Assembly (NCBI GenBank): GCA_002480495.1
Contig: DLCG01000021.1
Location: forward strand, 473-64,472
Length of the DNA stretch: 64,000 bases
Source: Rhodobiaceae bacterium UBA7804
Lineage (GTDB): Bacteria; Pseudomonadota; Alphaproteobacteria; Parvibaculales; Parvibaculaceae
Direction: 5' to 3'
Part shown: positions 42,875-50,934 of the stretch, one piece after another
Position numbering within the stretch: position 1 is the first letter of the stretch
Layout of the letters: the number at the start of each line of letters is the position of its first letter
The notes under the pieces: model-generated
Database searches by the model: none
What the model saw: only the letters and a program-made list of their open reading frames with translations
What the model was told of the DNA's origin: nothing
Program-made: the position numbers and the translations under genes

Positions 42875-43726
42875 TCAGGAGGTTGCGGCCTTATGAATGG
42901 CCTTGAGTTTCGCGAAGAGATCGGCCGCGCCATCGAGGGGGAGACAGCTCGGTCCGTCGCACAACGCCTTGTCCGGCTCCGGATGAAATTCCAGGAAGAC
43001 GCCGTTGGCGCCTGCTGCGACGGATGCTTTCGCGATCACCGAGACGCCGGAGCGGCGGCCGCCAGTCGACGCGCCTTGCGTGCGGGGATCGGCGCCTGGA
43101 AGCTGTACGGCATGCGTTGCATCGATCGTGACGGGTGCGCCGAGCTTCTTCATTTCGTCGAAGGCAAGCATGTCGACGATCAGATTGTTGTAGCCGAAGG
43201 ATGTTCCACGCTCGCAGAGGATCGTCATGTCAGGCGCTGCCGCTTCCGCGATCTTGGAAAGAATGTTGCGGCAATCCCATGGCGCGAGGAACTGGCCTTT
43301 CTTTACATGAAGAAGACCACCTGCCTTCTGCGTCGCGCGCGCCGTGGCAACGACCAGGTCCGTCTGGCGGCAGAGAAATGCCGGTATCTGAACGAGATCG
43401 GCAACGGCAGCAATCGGCTCCGCCTGTTCGACCTCATGAATGTCGGTGCAGATCGGAACATTGAAGCGCTGCTTTACTTCAGCGAGCATCGCAAGACCGT
43501 CCTTCAGCCCCGGACCGCGATAGCTCTTGATCGAGGAGCGATTGGCTTTGTCGAAACTGGCCTTGAAGACGAAGGGAAGCTGCAGACCGTCGAGCACGGA
43601 TTTCAGGTGTGCGGCCGTGGAAAGCGTCAGATCCAGGTCTTCAAGCACATTGAGGCCGGCGATGCAGAGCAGCGGCTCGCCGTCGCCGATGGCCATGTTC
43701 CATTTGGGCAGCTTGAGGACGGTCAT
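42875..43726 (-). CDS. kdsA: 3-deoxy-8-phosphooctulonate synthase
   Basis: KdsA condenses phosphoenolpyruvate and arabinose 5-phosphate to make KDO-8-phosphate for lipopolysaccharide. The 283-residue protein has the catalytic blocks FKASFDKANRSSIKSYRGPGL, TDIHEVEQAEPIA, QIPAFLCRQTDLVVA, KKGQFLAPWD and DATHAVQLPG. In many alphaproteobacteria kdsA sits beside pyrG and eno; here it lies in the moa/trp region while pyrG is about 17 kb away. It is 34 bases after the GNAT gene. Confidence 0.96.
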   Translation of the reverse strand: MTVLKLPKWNMAIGDGEPLLCIAGLNVLEDLDLTLSTAAHLKSVLDGLQLPFVFKASFDKANRSSIKSYRGPGLKDGLAMLAEVKQRFNVPICTDIHEVEQAEPIAAVADLVQIPAFLCRQTDLVVATARATQKAGGLLHVKKGQFLAPWDCRNILSKIAEAAAPDMTILCERGTSFGYNNLIVDMLAFDEMKKLGAPVTIDATHAVQLPGADPRTQGASTGGRRSGVSVIAKASVAAGANGVFLEFHPEPDKALCDGPSCLPLDGAADLFAKLKAIHKAATS

Positions 43727-43760
43727 GATCTGTCGTCACTTTCCTTGTTGGCATTCTGAG

Positions 43761-44270
43761 TCAGAGATCCTTGCGCATGAAACAGCGCCGTTCCAGCGGC
43801 AGTCCCATATCGCTTTCGTGATAATGAGCGAGAAGGAGGGCCGGCGTCCACTCGCGTCGTTCAAGCTCGCGAAACCCGCATGAAGCATAGAAGGGAGCGT
43901 TCCATGGCAGGTCGCGAAAGGTCGAAAGAGTTACGGCCGGATAACCCTTGTCTTTCGACCAGCCGCAGACGGCCTCGACAAGCCTGCGGCCGAGACGCTT
44001 GCGGCCATGAGCGGGGTGTACGGACAATTCATAGATATGCATCGCGCGGTCAAGCGGCGCGGAAAGAATGAAGCCGACAGGTGTGTCGTCATCCGTTGCG
44101 ACGAAGACGGCGCCCGTGCGTGCTGCAGCTTCGATGAATTCGATATCGGTCGGCTCGTGTGCGGCGATCTCGGGAAGGCCCGCCTCCGAAAAAAGCGCTC
44201 CGGCGGCTTGCTCGATAGCGGCGAAATGAGGCAAATCGCTCGGCTCGGCGGGGCGGATATTATGGGTCAT
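43761..44270 (-). CDS. GNAT family N-acetyltransferase
   Basis: This 169-residue acetyl-CoA-dependent acyltransferase has an unknown substrate. The acetyl-CoA loop is seen in ELSVHPAHGRKRLGRRLVEAV (residues about 81-101), with the preceding strand TPVGFILSAPLDRAMHIYEL and a C-terminal APFYASCGFRELERREWT. ATG 44270 opens MTHNIRPAEPSDL, a usual GNAT beginning. It is immediately upstream of kdsA on the same strand and probably co-transcribed. The substrate cannot be deduced. Confidence 0.9.
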   Translation of the reverse strand: MTHNIRPAEPSDLPHFAAIEQAAGALFSEAGLPEIAAHEPTDIEFIEAAARTGAVFVATDDDTPVGFILSAPLDRAMHIYELSVHPAHGRKRLGRRLVEAVCGWSKDKGYPAVTLSTFRDLPWNAPFYASCGFRELERREWTPALLLAHYHESDMGLPLERRCFMRKDL

Positions 44271-44331
44271 TATGGGTATCCAGACGGGTGACCGTCATTG
44301 AAACGTCATCAAACCGTTATATTCAGCTCAC

Positions 44332-44353
44332 TTATCCCCGGCGGCGGGGATAA
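44332..44353. terminator. Hairpin between trpC and the GNAT gene
   Basis: TTATCCCC and GGGGATAA form a perfect 8-bp stem with a six-base GC loop. There is no T run on either side, so it is a weak candidate terminator or mRNA-stabilising structure. Confidence 0.4.
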
Positions 44354-44424
44354 GGTTGCCGGTCAGCGGCGGAACGAAGAAAACTTGTCCTCGGATTTCC
44401 GCGCCGGCGAGCATGTAACATCGG

Positions 44425-45222
44425 TCAGGCGGAAGGGGACAGCAAGCTGCGCGTTGCCGCTTCCACATCCTGCTGCCGCATCAGGCTCTCTCCCACGAGA
44501 AATGTCCGTACACCGACTTTCGACAGACGCGCCAGGTCGGCATGGGTAAAGATGCCGCTCTCGCCGACGATGAGCCGCTCCTTCGGGACGAGGGGCGCGA
44601 GCCGCTCCGTCGTCTCAAGCGTGGTCTCGAACGTCTTGAGGTTCCGGTTGTTGATGCCGAGCAGGGGGCTCTTGAGGGCGAGGGCCCGCTCAAGCTCCTC
44701 TTCGTCATGCACCTCCACCAGCACGTCCATCTTCCAGCCGAAGGCCGCTTCCTCGAGTTCTGTCGCCTGCTGGTCCGACACGGCGGCCATGATGATCAGG
44801 ATGGCGTCCGCGCCCATCGCGCGCGCTTCCGCCACCTGATAGGTGTCGTACATGAAGTCCTTGCGAATGACGGGAAGCGAGGTTGCGGCGCGCGCGGCGG
44901 CGAGATAGTCCGGCGCGCCCTGGAAGGAAGGCGCGTCCGTCAGAACGGAAAGGCAGGTTGCGCCGCCCGCCTCATAGGCGCGCGCCAGAGAAGGCGGATC
45001 GAAATCGGCACGGATGAGACCCTTTGAAGGGCTTGCCTTCTTGATCTCCGCGATGAGCGCATAGGCCCCGGAATCGACACGGGCGCGGAGCGCAGAAGCG
45101 AAGCCGCGGACGGGCGAAGCGGCGCGGGCCGCGTCCTCTACCGAGGCGAGTGGATGTTCGCGCTTCGCGGCGGCGATTTCGTCGAGCTTGTAGGCGCCGA
45201 TCTTTTCGAGAATGTCAGCCAT
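44425..45222 (-). CDS. trpC: Indole-3-glycerol phosphate synthase
   Basis: TrpC closes the indole ring in tryptophan synthesis. The 265-residue TIM-barrel protein has IAEIKKASPSKGLI, YEAGGATCLSVLTD, PVIRKDFMYDTYQV, LGINNRNLKTFE and VGESGIFTHADL. ATG 45222 overlaps the trpD end by 8 bases; the longer frame to 45309 is overlap only. The separate trpC without fused trpF is typical for alphaproteobacteria. Confidence 0.97.
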   Translation of the reverse strand: MADILEKIGAYKLDEIAAAKREHPLASVEDAARAASPVRGFASALRARVDSGAYALIAEIKKASPSKGLIRADFDPPSLARAYEAGGATCLSVLTDAPSFQGAPDYLAAARAATSLPVIRKDFMYDTYQVAEARAMGADAILIIMAAVSDQQATELEEAAFGWKMDVLVEVHDEEELERALALKSPLLGINNRNLKTFETTLETTERLAPLVPKERLIVGESGIFTHADLARLSKVGVRTFLVGESLMRQQDVEAATRSLLSPSA

Positions 45223-46240
45223 CGGATTTTCCGTTCGAGACGGCGACGAGTTTCGCAAGCGTTTCCTTCGCGCCGCCGCCGTCGACGATATTCGCGGCAG
45301 TAGCGACACCTTCCTTCAGGCTCGATGCCTTGCCGGAGACGATCAGCGCGGCTGCGGCATTCAGAAGGACGATGTCGCGATAGGCGCCAGCGTCGCCATC
45401 GAAGAGGCGGCGGATAGCGGCTGCATTCTCCGCAGGGTTTCCGCCCTTGAGTTCCTCTATGGAGGCGCGGCGAAGACCGGCTTCCTCCGGCGTTACCTCG
45501 AAGACGCGGATCTTGCCGTTCTTCAATTCCGCGACCGTGGAGTGACCCGTGGTCGTGATCTCGTCCATGCCGTCAGAGCCGTGAACGACCCAGGCGCTGT
45601 CGGAGCCGAGATTGCGAAGGGCTTCCGCAAAGGGCTCGACCCAGGAAGCGGCGAAGACACCGAGAAGCTGGCGCTTGACGAGGGCAGGATTGGAAAGCGG
45701 CCCAAGCATGTTGAAAACGGTCTTGATGCCGAGATCGGCGCGGACCGGCGCCACATGCTTCATCGCGGAATGATGCGCCTGCGCGAACATGAAGCCGATG
45801 CCGGCCTTCTCGATGCAGCGCGCGATGGTGGCCGGATCGATATCGAGATTGACGCCGAGCTCCTGCAGCGCATCCGCCGTGCCGGAAAGGGAAGAGGCCT
45901 TGCGGTTGCCATGCTTCGCGACGGGAACGCCCGCGGCCGCGACGACGATGGCCGTGGCCGTCGAGATGTTCCAGGTGCCGATGCCGTCGCCGCCGGTGCC
46001 GACAATGTCGATGGCATCGGCGGGCGCAGTCACCCGGAGTGCGCGCTCACGCATGACGGTTGCGCCTGCCGTGATTTCCTCGACGGTTTCGCCGCGGACG
46101 CGGAGCCCCATCAGGAAGGCCGCGATCTGAGCCGGCGTCGCCTCGCCGGACATGACGGTTTCGAAGGCGGCGCGCGCCGTGGCAGCGTCGAGCGGCTGGC
46201 CCTCGGCGAGCCGCGCGATGATGGTCTTGAAGTCTGTCAT
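45215..46240 (-). CDS. trpD: Anthranilate phosphoribosyltransferase
   Basis: TrpD transfers phosphoribose to anthranilate. The 341-residue protein has the PRPP-binding loop IVGTGGDGIGTWNIST, KHGNRKASSLSGTAD, FMFAQAHHSAMKHVAPVR, FNMLGPLSNPA and HGSDGMDEITTTG. The ATG at 46240 lies 16 bases after trpG. The trpG-trpD-trpC order with short overlaps shows an operon. Confidence 0.97.
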   Translation of the reverse strand: MTDFKTIIARLAEGQPLDAATARAAFETVMSGEATPAQIAAFLMGLRVRGETVEEITAGATVMRERALRVTAPADAIDIVGTGGDGIGTWNISTATAIVVAAAGVPVAKHGNRKASSLSGTADALQELGVNLDIDPATIARCIEKAGIGFMFAQAHHSAMKHVAPVRADLGIKTVFNMLGPLSNPALVKRQLLGVFAASWVEPFAEALRNLGSDSAWVVHGSDGMDEITTTGHSTVAELKNGKIRVFEVTPEEAGLRRASIEELKGGNPAENAAAIRRLFDGDAGAYRDIVLLNAAAALIVSGKASSLKEGVATAANIVDGGGAKETLAKLVAVSNGKSDG

Positions 46241-46256
46241 TGCCCCCGCGTTTCCC

Positions 46257-46850
46257 TCAGGCCAGTTCGCGCGTGTTCATGCCCGCAAGCTGCAGGAAAT
46301 TGCGCAGGATGTCATGCCCGTGTTCGGACGCGATGCTCTCTGGGTGGAACTGGACGCCATGAATGGGCAGCTCCTTGTGCTGCATGCCCATGATGATGCC
46401 GTCATTGGTCCAGGCCGTAATTTCGAGGCAGTCCGGCAGGCTCTCGCGCTCGACGATGAGCGAGTGATAACGGGTCGCCTCGATGGGGCTCGGAAGGTAC
46501 TGGAAGAGGCCTTTGCCGCCGTGATGGATGGCGCTCATCTTGCCATGCATGAGCGAGGGCGCGCGCACGACCTTGCCGCCGAAGGACTGGCCGATGGCCT
46601 GATGCCCGAGGCAGACGCCGAGAAGGGGGATGCGATGCGCCGCAGCAGCCTGAATGAGATCGAGGCAGATGCCGGCCTTGTCGGGGTCGCAGGGACCCGG
46701 CGAAAGGACAATCGCCTGGGGCCGTGTCGAGAGCGCCTCGTTGACCGTGATCTTGTCGTTCCGGTGGACGCGCGCTTCCGCCCCCAGCTCGCCCAGGAAA
46801 TGGACGAGGTTGTAGGTGAAACTGTCGTAGTTATCGATGAGCAGCAGCAT
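46257..46850 (-). CDS. trpG: Anthranilate synthase component II (glutamine amidotransferase)
   Basis: TrpG supplies ammonia to TrpE for anthranilate synthesis. The 197-residue class I amidotransferase has the oxyanion region LSPGPCDPDKAG, the nucleophile cysteine in LLGVCLGHQAIGQSFGG, and the catalytic histidine-glutamate pair in VQFHPESI. ATG 46850 begins MLLLIDNYDSFTYNLVHF. It is on the same strand as trpE but separated from it by a divergent autotransporter gene, so it must have its own promoter. Confidence 0.97.
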   Translation of the reverse strand: MLLLIDNYDSFTYNLVHFLGELGAEARVHRNDKITVNEALSTRPQAIVLSPGPCDPDKAGICLDLIQAAAAHRIPLLGVCLGHQAIGQSFGGKVVRAPSLMHGKMSAIHHGGKGLFQYLPSPIEATRYHSLIVERESLPDCLEITAWTNDGIIMGMQHKELPIHGVQFHPESIASEHGHDILRNFLQLAGMNTRELA

Positions 46851-46863
46851 CGCCGGAACCCTG

Positions 46864-46905
46864 AAAAACGGCGGCCGGAGGGGCCGCCGCGCTGGCTTCT
46901 ATATA
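46864..46905 (-). promoter_or_regulatory. trpG leader: candidate -10 and 5'-end hairpin with T run
   Basis: On the minus strand TATATA (46905-46900) could be a -10 with TTGCCC 18 bases upstream. The transcript would begin just before a 7-bp stem GGCGGCC/GGCCGCC (46888-46870) followed by five T (46868-46864), directly ahead of trpG. The shape is that of a terminator, but it sits almost at the transcript start, so attenuation is uncertain. The rest of 46906-47177 shows no gene. Confidence 0.4.
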
Positions 46906-47177
46906 GGCTTCCGGGCCCCGCCGGGGCAAGGCTTGGCGCCTCGTCCCAACCTTTCCCGCGATTCGAAGGTTTCTTGCCCGCTGGTGCGCCGGACCGGCGC
47001 ACCCTCCGCGAGCGGGCGCCTTATTCCCTGCGTTGTGTGAATGACGCGTAATGAATGGGAAATTCGTTTACCATGCGTGAACCATGGAAACGCAGGATTG
47101 GAACATTCCCGCCTGAAGGTTTGAGGCGCACAAGGCGAAACCCGGTCGCAGGCCCGGAAAAAAGGGGAGGGGTACCC

Positions 47178-49412
47178 ATGAAATTTGGCAAATCGATAGT
47201 CGCGGCGGTCTGCGCCACTTCTTTACTCGCATCAGGCGAGGCATGGGCGGTCGATTTCGAATACTCCCCTTTCGCCCAGCCGAACCTGGCCCAGATAGGC
47301 GTTACCGAGCTGCTCCACCAGACGATCGACGGCAGCGGCTTCGGGATCGCGGTGATGGATGGCGAGGCGGATATTTCGCATTTCGACCTCACAGGCAAAA
47401 GCTGGTCATTCAGGCGCTATCCCGGTGATTACGACATTCCCGACTTTCACGGCACGCATGTGGCGGGGACGGCGGCCGCTTCGGCAAACGATGACGGAAT
47501 CGTGGGCGTGGCGCCGGGTGCGCGCGTCTACGGTTACCCGCTCTTCGACGATTACGGTTGGGTGGCTTATGACGAGGGAAAGAAGGCGCTCAACCACATC
47601 CACCTGATCAACGCCCTGGGCGGGAAGGTGGTCGCAGTCAACATGAGCTACGGACAGACCACGCCCGGCGACACCTTTTCGCGGGGCGAACTTGAGATGC
47701 TGGACAATTACCGGAACGAGCTCGTGCTCGTGCGGGCGGCGGGGAACGACGGAATCCGCGTCAAACGGGAATATTACCCGGGCAAGCCGTATCAGCTCGG
47801 CAGTTTGCTGATCGTCGGCAGCGTAGATTCGAGCAACCAGATTTCGAGCTTCTCCAACCGTGCCGGCAACAGCTGCATTGCGAAAACGAAAACGTGCAAT
47901 CTGAACCAGAAGGTCCGGTACTATTTCATCGTCGCACCCGGAGAGGACATCCTCTCCGATATACCTGGCAATGATGTCGACTGGTCTTCGGGAACCTCGA
48001 TGGCCGCGCCGCATGTGACCGGCGCCGCCGCACTCGTTGCGCAGCATGCAGCCAACAAGAATGTCTCACTCACACCCTCCCAGATCGCGCGGATCATCAA
48101 GCAATCCGCGACCGATCTCGGCGCTCCGGGGATCGACACCGTTTATGGATGGGGGCTGCTGAATGTGCCCGCGGCGCTGTCGCCGATAGGGCCAACGTCG
48201 CTCGCCACGACGAAAAAGGTCTCGTCCAGCTCCACCAAGACGCAGACGACATCGCTCCTCGGTAGCTGGTCCTTTTCCCGCATGGGCGTTTCGGGAACAT
48301 CGCTGCTTTCCGACATGGTGGTCTTCGATTCCTTTGGACGCCCCTTCGAGGCGAACACGAACGCCTTCCTGGACGGACGGCGGAATGCGCTTTCCGAGCG
48401 CGGAATGGAGGCTCTCGGCCTCGTGTCGCAATGGAAGACGGCCGATTTCGACAATGGCGACGAGGCGGTTTTCGCCTGGCGCGCGACCGGCATGGACGGC
48501 GAAACCTCCTCCGCGCTGCGCATGGTGACGGGAGGGACGGAACTGAGCATTGGCGTTGGCGCGCCGGAGCTTTTCCTGTCCGACGTGCCTTCGCAAAACC
48601 GGGCGGCCGCGCCGCAACGCTTTTCGCAGATCATGTTTTCATCTCTCGGCGAGGCGGGCGAACTCTTCGGCTCCTCGGTATCGCTCGGGATGGGCACGAA
48701 ACTCACCGATCGTCTGAGCGGCAATGTCTTTGCGATCACCGAAACGGTGGTGGAAGAGAACAGGGCGGGGCTGGCCGTCATCGATCCTCGCGAACAGGAT
48801 GAGGCCGAAGCCGATTTCGCGGCGATCGGCCTTTCCTACAGCCTGACCGAGGACTGGTCGGTGGGCGCGTCATACGCGGTTCTGCGCGAGCGGGGTTCGG
48901 TTGCGGGCATGCTGTCCGAAGGGGCGCTTTCGCTCGGCGAGGAAGCCTTGACCGAGTTCCGCGGTCTCAACGTGACGGGCGCTCTCGACGAGACCTGGTC
49001 CATGGCGGCCTTCTACACGCGCGCGACCATCAACAGCTCCGGAACGGGAGCCTCGCTTTTCGACCCCGCGAGGGACTGGGGCGGGGATCATTACGGGTTG
49101 ATGGTGGATGCGCGGAATCTCGTCGACGAGGGAAGCCTGTTGCGTTTCTCGCTCGTGAAGCCGCTGCAGATCACCAGCGGCACGCTTTCGCTGCGTGTGC
49201 CCGTGAGCCGCGAATTCGACGGGACGGTGAACTATGTGAACCGGAGCGCGGCGTTCGACGGCAGCGTCATGCCGCTGGAGGCGGGCGTGACCTATGTTGC
49301 GGAGACGGGTTACGGCACCTTCGGGCTCATGCTCGATCTCGTGGATACGAATGTGAACGGCGCGGGCGAGAGCGGCCTGTCCGTTGGCGCGGGCTTCTCT
49401 TTCGCTTTCTGA
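47178..49412 (+). CDS. Subtilisin-like (S8) serine protease autotransporter
   Basis: This 744-residue type Va-secreted protease has a signal peptide (residues 1-24, cleavage after AWA) and an S8 passenger with an intact triad: Asp61 in VMDGEADISHFD, His91 in FHGTHVAGTAA, Ser274 in SGTSMAAPHVTG, with oxyanion Asn190. A serine/threonine-rich linker (about 325-345) follows. The C-terminal 300 residues look like an autotransporter barrel ending in phenylalanine (GFSFAF). ATG 47178 is preceded by AGGGGAGGGG. It lies in the opposite direction between trpE and trpG, suggesting insertion into a trp locus. The substrate is unknown. Confidence 0.92.
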   Translation: MKFGKSIVAAVCATSLLASGEAWAVDFEYSPFAQPNLAQIGVTELLHQTIDGSGFGIAVMDGEADISHFDLTGKSWSFRRYPGDYDIPDFHGTHVAGTAAASANDDGIVGVAPGARVYGYPLFDDYGWVAYDEGKKALNHIHLINALGGKVVAVNMSYGQTTPGDTFSRGELEMLDNYRNELVLVRAAGNDGIRVKREYYPGKPYQLGSLLIVGSVDSSNQISSFSNRAGNSCIAKTKTCNLNQKVRYYFIVAPGEDILSDIPGNDVDWSSGTSMAAPHVTGAAALVAQHAANKNVSLTPSQIARIIKQSATDLGAPGIDTVYGWGLLNVPAALSPIGPTSLATTKKVSSSSTKTQTTSLLGSWSFSRMGVSGTSLLSDMVVFDSFGRPFEANTNAFLDGRRNALSERGMEALGLVSQWKTADFDNGDEAVFAWRATGMDGETSSALRMVTGGTELSIGVGAPELFLSDVPSQNRAAAPQRFSQIMFSSLGEAGELFGSSVSLGMGTKLTDRLSGNVFAITETVVEENRAGLAVIDPREQDEAEADFAAIGLSYSLTEDWSVGASYAVLRERGSVAGMLSEGALSLGEEALTEFRGLNVTGALDETWSMAAFYTRATINSSGTGASLFDPARDWGGDHYGLMVDARNLVDEGSLLRFSLVKPLQITSGTLSLRVPVSREFDGTVNYVNRSAAFDGSVMPLEAGVTYVAETGYGTFGLMLDLVDTNVNGAGESGLSVGAGFSFAF

Positions 49413-49422
49413 GCGGGAAGCC

Positions 49423-50934
49423 CTATTGCCGCTTTCCGGCCTGCGAGGCGTAGCGCACGGCTTCCTCGGCCGCGCGGAAGAGGGCCTTGGCCTTGTTGAC
49501 GCTTTCCTGATGCTCGCCTTCGGGGCTTGAATCCGCGACCACGCCGCCGCCCGCCTGCACATACATGGTGCCATCCTTCACGATGGCGGTGCGCAGCACG
49601 ATGCAGGTATCCATCTCGCCCGCAGCGGAAAAATAGCCGACGCAGCCTGCATAGGGACCGCGCTTTTCGAGCTCAAGTTCGTCGATGATCTCCATCGCAC
49701 GGACCTTTGGTGCGCCGGAGACCGTGCCTGCGGGGAAGCCCGCGACGAGCGCGGAAATGGCGTCATAGGCGGGATCGAGCTCGCCCTCGACATTCGAGAC
49801 GATGTGAATGAGGTGCGATGTGTACTGCAGCGCGAAACGCTCCGTCGCCTCGACGGTGCCGATCTTCGATACGCGGCCGACATCGTTGCGCCCGAGATCG
49901 AGCAGCATCAGATGCTCCGCGCGCTCCTTGGGATCGGAAAGAAGCTCCTCTGCGATGGCCTCGTCTTCCGCCTTGTTCCTGCCGCGATGGCGCGTGCCGG
50001 CGATAGGCCGGATCGTTACCCTGTTGTTCCGGACACGGACGAGAATTTCCGGGCTGGAACCGACGATGGAGAAATTCTCGAAATTGAGGAAATAGAGAAA
50101 GGGAGAGGGGTTGATGCGGCGAAGCGCGCGGTAAAGCGCGAAGGGCGGCAGCTCGAAGGGCGTCTCGAAACGCTGCGAGAGCACGACCTGGAAGATATCG
50201 CCGGCGGCGATGTATTCCTTCGCGCGCGCCACCATGCCGTAATAGGTGTCGCGGGGCGTATTGGACTTCGGTTCCTGCAGCGCAGCGATATCGGCCTGTT
50301 GCGCGCCATGCGGAAGCGAGCGATCGAAATCGGCGATGATGTCAGAGAGGCGTTCGCTCGCTCGCGCATAAGCGGCGCGGGCGCTGACGCCCGCTTCCGG
50401 GCGCACCGGCGTGACGATGGTGACTTCGTCCTTCACCGAGTCGAAGACGGCGATGACGGTCGGGCGGATGAAGATACCGTCCGGAAGGCCGAGCGCATCG
50501 GGATTCTGGTTTGGCAGGTGCTCCATCAGGCGCACCATGTCGTAACTCATATAGCCGAAGACGCCGGCGGCCATTGGCGGCAGCTCCTCGGGCAGGTCGA
50601 TGCGGCTTTCCTCGATTAAGGCGCGAAGGCTCTTGAGGGCGCCGTCCGCACAGGGCTCGAAAGCATCGTCGTCGAAACGGGCCTTGCGGTTGATTTCCGC
50701 CTTGTCGCCCATCGTGCGCCAGATCGCGTCCGGCTTCAGGCCGATGATCGAATAGCGATTGCGGCTGTCGCCGCCTTCGACGGATTCGAGAAGGAAGCTG
50801 TTTGGCTTTCCTTCAGCGATCTTGAGCATGGCGGAAACGGGCGTATCGAGATCGGCGACAAGACGCGTATAGACGACCTGCGCCTTGCCCGCGTCATACG
50901 CGGCTTCGAAGGAGGCGAATTCGGGCAGGATCAT
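49423..50934 (-). CDS. trpE: Anthranilate synthase component I
   Basis: TrpE converts chorismate to anthranilate with ammonia from TrpG. The 503-residue protein has the feedback-site region LLESVEGGDSRNRYSIIG and the chorismate-binding half with EYIAAGDIFQVVLSQRF, IAGTRHRGRN, DLGRNDVGRV, GTVSGAPKVRAMEII and GCVGYFSAAGEMDTCI. The ATG overlaps the ppiD stop (ATGA), so it is translated from the ppiD transcript. It is convergent with the autotransporter. Confidence 0.97.
   Translation of the reverse strand: MILPEFASFEAAYDAGKAQVVYTRLVADLDTPVSAMLKIAEGKPNSFLLESVEGGDSRNRYSIIGLKPDAIWRTMGDKAEINRKARFDDDAFEPCADGALKSLRALIEESRIDLPEELPPMAAGVFGYMSYDMVRLMEHLPNQNPDALGLPDGIFIRPTVIAVFDSVKDEVTIVTPVRPEAGVSARAAYARASERLSDIIADFDRSLPHGAQQADIAALQEPKSNTPRDTYYGMVARAKEYIAAGDIFQVVLSQRFETPFELPPFALYRALRRINPSPFLYFLNFENFSIVGSSPEILVRVRNNRVTIRPIAGTRHRGRNKAEDEAIAEELLSDPKERAEHLMLLDLGRNDVGRVSKIGTVEATERFALQYTSHLIHIVSNVEGELDPAYDAISALVAGFPAGTVSGAPKVRAMEIIDELELEKRGPYAGCVGYFSAAGEMDTCIVLRTAIVKDGTMYVQAGGGVVADSSPEGEHQESVNKAKALFRAAEEAVRYASQAGKRQ

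Noticed and set aside
45212..46393. 393-codon plus-strand frame over trpD
   Set aside because: Antisense to trpD, with composition-driven openness and no ribosome site.
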